DNA of 34,858 bases from an uncultured Subdoligranulum sp. (GTDB lineage: Bacteria; Bacillota; Clostridia; Oscillospirales; Ruminococcaceae), in assembly GCA_904374465.1 (NCBI GenBank), contig CAJFFY010000027.1, positions 1 through 34,858 on the forward strand, written 5' to 3'. Shown one piece after another: positions 31,435 through 34,858 of the stretch. The translations under genes and the position numbers were made by a program. Positions within the stretch are counted from its first letter, which is position 1; each line of letters starts with the position of its first letter. The notes under the pieces were generated by a model, which saw only the letters and a list, made by a program, of their open reading frames with translations, was not told the DNA's origin and searched no databases.

Positions 31435-33273
31435 ATGAGCAAAATCATTGGTATTGACCTTGGCACCACCAACAGCTGTGTTGCCGTTATGGAGGGCGGC
31501 GAGCCCGTTGTTATCGCCAACGCCGAAGGCGCGCGCACCACGCCTTCTGTGGTTGGCTTCACCAAGACCGGCGAACGCCTGGTCGGCCAGGTCGCAAAGC
31601 GGCAGGCCATCACCAACCCCGAAAACACCATTTCTTCCATCAAGCGTAAGATGGGCACCGCCGAAAAGGTCCATGCCGGCGGCAAGGACTACACCCCCGA
31701 AGAGATCAGCGCCATGATCCTTTCCAAACTGAAGGCCGACGCGGAGTCCTACCTGGGCGAGCCCGTCACCGAAGCCGTCATTACGGTGCCTGCCTACTTC
31801 AACGACAGCCAGCGTCAGGCTACCAAGAACGCCGGCACCATCGCAGGCTTGAACGTCAAGCGTATTATCAACGAGCCCACCGCGGCTTCTCTGGCCTACG
31901 GCATCGATAAGGAAGCCGACCAGAAGATCATGGTCTACGACCTGGGCGGCGGTACCTTCGATGTTTCCATCATCGAGATGGGTGACGGCGTGACCGAAGT
32001 TCTGGCCACCAACGGTGATACCCACCTGGGCGGCGATGACTTCGACCAGCGTATCATCGACTGGATGGCCGAGGACTTCAAGCGCGAGAACAACATCGAC
32101 CTGCGCAACGACAAGATGGCTGCCCAGCGTCTGAAGGAAGCCGCCGAGAAGGCCAAGATCGAGCTGTCCAGCGCTACTTCCACCAACATCAACCTGCCCT
32201 TCATCACTGCCGACGCCAACGGCCCCAAGCATCTGGACATGACGCTCACCCGCGCTAAGTTCAATGAGCTGACCTCCGATCTGGTGGATCGCACCATGGC
32301 CCCTGTCCGCAAGGCGCTGGCCGATGCCGGTCTGAAGGCTTCCGACCTGGCCAAGGTGCTGATGGTCGGTGGTTCCACCCGTATCCCCGCTGTTTACGAC
32401 GCGGTCAAGAAGGAACTGAACTGCGAGCCCTTCAAGGGCATCAACCCCGATGAGTGCGTCGCTGTCGGTGCTGCCATCCAGGGCGGCGTGCTGCAGGGCG
32501 ATGTCAAGGGCCTGCTGCTCCTCGACGTTACCCCGCTGAGCCTGGGCATTGAGACCCTGGGCGGTGTCTGCACCAAGATCATCGACCGTAACACCACCAT
32601 CCCCACCAAGAAGAGCCAGATTTTCTCCACCGCTGCGGATAACCAGCCCAGCGTGGAAGTCAACGTCCTGCAGGGCGAGCGTGAGTTTGCCAAGGACAAC
32701 AAGAGCCTGGGAACCTTCCATCTGGATGGCATTGCTCCGGCGCCCCGTGGTGTGCCGCAGATCGAAGTGACCTTCGATATCGATGCCAACGGCATCGTCC
32801 ATGTCAGCGCCAAGGATCTGGGCACCGGCAAGGAGCAGAGCATCACGATCACCGCTTCCACCAACATGAGCAAGGACGATATTGACAAGGCTGTCAAGGA
32901 CGCCGAGCAGTATGCTGCCGAGGACAAGAAGCGCCGTGAAGAGGTTGATGTCCGCAACAATGCCGACCAGATGGTCTTCCAGACCGAGAAGGCACTGAAC
33001 GAGTTCGGCGACAAGGTCTCCGCTGAGGAGAAGAGCGAGGTGGAAACCAAGCTCTCCGCCCTGAAGGAAGCGCTGAAGTCCGGCTCCATCGACGACATCA
33101 AGTCCAAGCAGGATGACCTGCAGAAGGCGTTCTACGCCATCAGCGAGAAGGTCTACAAGCAGGCCGCCCAGAACCAGGGCGCGCAGCAGCAGCCCGGCAC
33201 CGATGCAGGCGCCCAGGGCGGCAGCCAGCCCAAGGATGACGGCGCCGTGGATGCCGACTTCCACGAAGTCTGA
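31435..33273 (+). CDS. dnaK: Chaperone protein DnaK (Hsp70)
   Basis: A 612-residue Hsp70 with the ATPase domain (GIDLGTTNSCVAVMEGG at residues 6-22, VPAYFNDSQRQATKNAG, DLGGGTFDVSI, VGGSTRIPAV) and the substrate-binding domain (DVTPLSLGIETLGG). The C-terminal tail is rich in Gln and Gly and ends DGAVDADFHEV, as in Gram-positive DnaK. It starts at an ATG after GAAGGGAG. Codon use is more uniform (AAG, GGC, ATC and CTG dominate) than in neighbours, as expected of a highly expressed gene. Confidence 0.98.
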   Translation: MSKIIGIDLGTTNSCVAVMEGGEPVVIANAEGARTTPSVVGFTKTGERLVGQVAKRQAITNPENTISSIKRKMGTAEKVHAGGKDYTPEEISAMILSKLKADAESYLGEPVTEAVITVPAYFNDSQRQATKNAGTIAGLNVKRIINEPTAASLAYGIDKEADQKIMVYDLGGGTFDVSIIEMGDGVTEVLATNGDTHLGGDDFDQRIIDWMAEDFKRENNIDLRNDKMAAQRLKEAAEKAKIELSSATSTNINLPFITADANGPKHLDMTLTRAKFNELTSDLVDRTMAPVRKALADAGLKASDLAKVLMVGGSTRIPAVYDAVKKELNCEPFKGINPDECVAVGAAIQGGVLQGDVKGLLLLDVTPLSLGIETLGGVCTKIIDRNTTIPTKKSQIFSTAADNQPSVEVNVLQGEREFAKDNKSLGTFHLDGIAPAPRGVPQIEVTFDIDANGIVHVSAKDLGTGKEQSITITASTNMSKDDIDKAVKDAEQYAAEDKKRREEVDVRNNADQMVFQTEKALNEFGDKVSAEEKSEVETKLSALKEALKSGSIDDIKSKQDDLQKAFYAISEKVYKQAAQNQGAQQQPGTDAGAQGGSQPKDDGAVDADFHEV

Positions 33274-33298
33274 TTGAAATAACCATACCCCACACAAA

Positions 33299-33328
33299 GG
33301 CCGCCGCCCGGCAACACCGGCGGCGGCC
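33299..33328 (+). other. Strong stem-loop between dnaK and dnaJ
   Basis: GGCCGCCGCC (33299-33308) pairs perfectly with GGCGGCGGCC (33319-33328), extended inside by CGG/CCG and flanked by CCCC/GGGG (33289-33292 region with 33334-33337). There is no T-run, so it should slow RNA decay or separate dnaK from dnaJ levels more than end transcription. Confidence 0.7.
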
Positions 33329-33373
33329 CTTGCGGGGTTACTGTAAAAAAGCCCAATAGAGGGGATTGATTCT

Positions 33374-34549
33374 ATGGCAGAAAAACGTGATTACTATGAG
33401 GTGCTGGGGATCGGCAAAAATGCCACCGATGCCGAGATCAAAAGCGCCTACCGCAAGCTGGCCAAAAAGTACCACCCCGACCTGAACCCTGGCGACAAGA
33501 CCGCTGAGGAAAAGTTCAAGGAGGTCAACGAGGCCAACGACGTCCTTTCGGACCCGGAAAAACGCAAGCGCTATGACCAGTTCGGCTTTGCCGGGGTTGA
33601 CCCCAACTATGGGGCCGGCCAGGCCGGCGGCGGTTTCGGTGGCTTTGGCGGCGCCGGCGGTGTGGACCTGGGCGACATCTTTGGCGATATTTTCGGTGGC
33701 GGCTTTGGCGGTTTCAGCGGGTTTGGCGGTTCGTCGGCCCGCAGCAACCCCAATGCACCCCGCCGCGGCCATGACGTACAGGCCAGCGTGATCCTGACCT
33801 TTGAGGAGGCGGCCCACGGCTGCACCAAAAAGATCACCCTGAACCGCAAGCAGACCTGTCCCGATTGCAACGGTACCGGCTGTGAGCCGGGCACCAGCCC
33901 CGAAACCTGCACCCAGTGCGGCGGTCGCGGGTATGTGGTGACCCAGCAGCGTACCCCCTTTGGCGTGATGCAGAGCCAGCAGCCCTGCCCCCATTGCGGT
34001 GGCCGTGGTACCATCATCAAGAATCCCTGCAAGACCTGCCACAGCACCGGTAAGACCAGCGTGCGCAAGACCCTGGAAGTGAAGATTCCGGCCGGTATCG
34101 ACGACGACCAGAACATCGCACTGCGTGGCCAGGGCGATGCAGGCAGCAACGGCGGTCCGTCCGGTGACGTGATCGTCCATGTGACGGTCAAGAAGGACGC
34201 GGTCTTTGAGCGGGACGGCTACGACGTTTATGTCCGTGTGCCCATCACCTATTCCCAGGCCGTGCTGGGCGCCGAGATTGAAGTGCCCACCGTGGACGGC
34301 AAGGTGGCCCAACGTGTTCCCGAAGGCACCCAGAGCGGTACCAAGTTCCGCCTGCGCGGGCAGGGCATCCAGTACCTCAACGGCCGTGGCCGTGGCGATC
34401 AGTATGTGATCGTTGAGGTGGAAATTCCCAAGAAACTCAACCGCACCCAGCGTGAAGCGCTGAAGGCCTTTGAGGACAGCCTGAAAGATGAGAACTACGA
34501 GAAGCGCAAAGGTTTTTTTAAGAACCTGAGGGATCGCTTTACCTCCTGA
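33374..34549 (+). CDS. dnaJ: Chaperone protein DnaJ (Hsp40)
   Basis: A 391-residue type I Hsp40 that delivers substrates to DnaK and stimulates its ATPase. The J domain (1-70) has the HPD motif at residues 34-36; a Gly/Phe-rich linker spans 75-125. The zinc domain (162-226) has all four CxxCxGxG motifs: CPDCNGTG, CTQCGGRG, CPHCGGRG and CKTCHSTG. C-terminal beta domains contain VKIPAGIDDDQNIALRGQG. It starts at an ATG after AGAGGGG. Last gene of the operon, closed by a terminator. Confidence 0.97.
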   Translation: MAEKRDYYEVLGIGKNATDAEIKSAYRKLAKKYHPDLNPGDKTAEEKFKEVNEANDVLSDPEKRKRYDQFGFAGVDPNYGAGQAGGGFGGFGGAGGVDLGDIFGDIFGGGFGGFSGFGGSSARSNPNAPRRGHDVQASVILTFEEAAHGCTKKITLNRKQTCPDCNGTGCEPGTSPETCTQCGGRGYVVTQQRTPFGVMQSQQPCPHCGGRGTIIKNPCKTCHSTGKTSVRKTLEVKIPAGIDDDQNIALRGQGDAGSNGGPSGDVIVHVTVKKDAVFERDGYDVYVRVPITYSQAVLGAEIEVPTVDGKVAQRVPEGTQSGTKFRLRGQGIQYLNGRGRGDQYVIVEVEIPKKLNRTQREALKAFEDSLKDENYEKRKGFFKNLRDRFTS

Positions 34550-34563
34550 TTCTCTGTACACAC

Positions 34564-34603
34564 AAAAATAGGGACAGCCTGAACGGGCTGTCCCTATTTT
34601 TTA
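34564..34603. terminator. Terminator of the heat-shock operon
   Basis: ATAGGGACAGCC and GGGCTGTCCCTAT pair around TGAAC, with a T-run on the right and A-run on the left. Confidence 0.93.
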
Positions 34604-34618
34604 TTGTGAAAGGCAAAA

Positions 34619-34652
34619 GAAAAAGAGCAGCTCAAGCGAGCTGCTCTTTTTT
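34619..34652 (-). terminator. Terminator downstream of rpsR
   Basis: AAGAGCAGCTC and GAGCTGCTCTT pair around a four-base loop; the minus-strand side ends in a T-run. It lies between dnaJ's terminator and the end of rpsR and can act in both directions. Confidence 0.88.
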
Positions 34653-34674
34653 GCACGGTTGGATGCCGGGGCGA

Positions 34675-34858
34675 TTAGTCGCTCACGTAGGGCATCAGCG
34701 CCATATAACGGGCACGCTTGATGGCGACCGTCAGCTCACGCTGATGGAACGCGCAGGTACCGGTCACACGGCGGGGAATGATCTTGGCGCGCTCGCTCAC
34801 GTACTTGCGCAGGCGGGGCAGATCCTTGTAATCAATGTGCTCAACGCGATCGACGCAG
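34675..34858 (-). CDS. rpsR: 30S ribosomal protein S18 (3' part; 5' end outside the window)
   Basis: The minus strand from the right edge to the TAA at 34675-34677 encodes the last 60 residues of S18. Readable segments include VDRVEHIDYKDLPRLRKYV, KIIPRRVTGTCAFHQRELT and a conserved KRARYMALMPYV near the end, which is diagnostic of bacterial S18. The gene runs off the right edge; in most Firmicutes it follows rpsF and ssb. The visible cysteine at the left end of the fragment belongs to the N-terminal part that in many species binds zinc, but too little is visible to judge. Confidence 0.95.
   Translation of the reverse strand, partial: CVDRVEHIDYKDLPRLRKYVSERAKIIPRRVTGTCAFHQRELTVAIKRARYMALMPYVSD

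Noticed and set aside
31411..33297. Open frame of 628 codons on the minus strand
   Set aside because: It is the well-known antisense frame of dnaK in codon-biased genomes; no independent start signal.
1..34858. CRISPR arrays, tRNA or rRNA genes, prophage or complete insertion sequence
   Set aside because: No regularly spaced repeats, no cloverleaf or rRNA signature, no integrase, and no full transposase were seen.

Overview
The window is about 60% G+C and reads as the chromosome of a low-oxygen gut Firmicute of the Clostridia, most likely Oscillospiraceae/Ruminococcaceae (Gemmiger, Subdoligranulum or Faecalibacterium-like). The basis is the high-GC Clostridia protein style, CIRCE-hrcA-grpE-dnaK-dnaJ order, a SpoVT homologue, LrgAB, DUF6311 and ArsP_2-type membrane proteins. 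The genus is inference; no rRNA or marker database search was possible.

Left part (1-5054, all minus strand): a nitroreductase; a two-gene cell-wall unit (an M15-type peptidase with one peptidoglycan-binding domain, and an 880-residue SpoIID-like protein with six peptidoglycan-binding repeats); and class II fructose-bisphosphate aldolase. A divergent 600-base noncoding region (5055-5653) follows and carries a cluster of DnaA-box-like sequences.

5654-14631 (plus strand): an RlmB-type rRNA methyltransferase, then a 1285-residue membrane protein that appears to be a catalytically dead P-type ATPase behind a 730-residue low-complexity, repeat-bearing N-terminal tail. Next come a transposase N-terminal fragment, an ArsP_2-type putative metal permease, a LacX-like aldose epimerase and a DUF6311 membrane protein.

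14632-19145: a complete manganese-type (yybP-ykoY) riboswitch with its own terminator precedes an 881-residue P2A cation ATPase, the expected Mn2+/Ca2+ exporter. Convergent lrgAB and a small acidic membrane-anchored protein follow.

19219-26966: a compact histidine operon, hisZG (fused)-hisD-hisC-hisH-hisA-hisF-hisIE-PHP histidinol phosphatase, with one promoter and one terminator. It supplies every step of the pathway except the imidazoleglycerol-phosphate dehydratase HisB, which is not in the window.

27016-34858: a Nudix hydrolase, spoVT, a MATE exporter, the CIRCE-controlled heat-shock operon hrcA-grpE-dnaK-dnaJ, and the 3' end of rpsR on the opposite strand. No rRNA, tRNA, CRISPR array or intact insertion sequence was seen. 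The strongest candidates for undescribed biology are the pseudo-P-type ATPase with its repeat tail, the hisZ-hisG fusion, the DnaA-box cluster, and a hairpin that would bury the ribosome binding site of the SpoIID-like gene.
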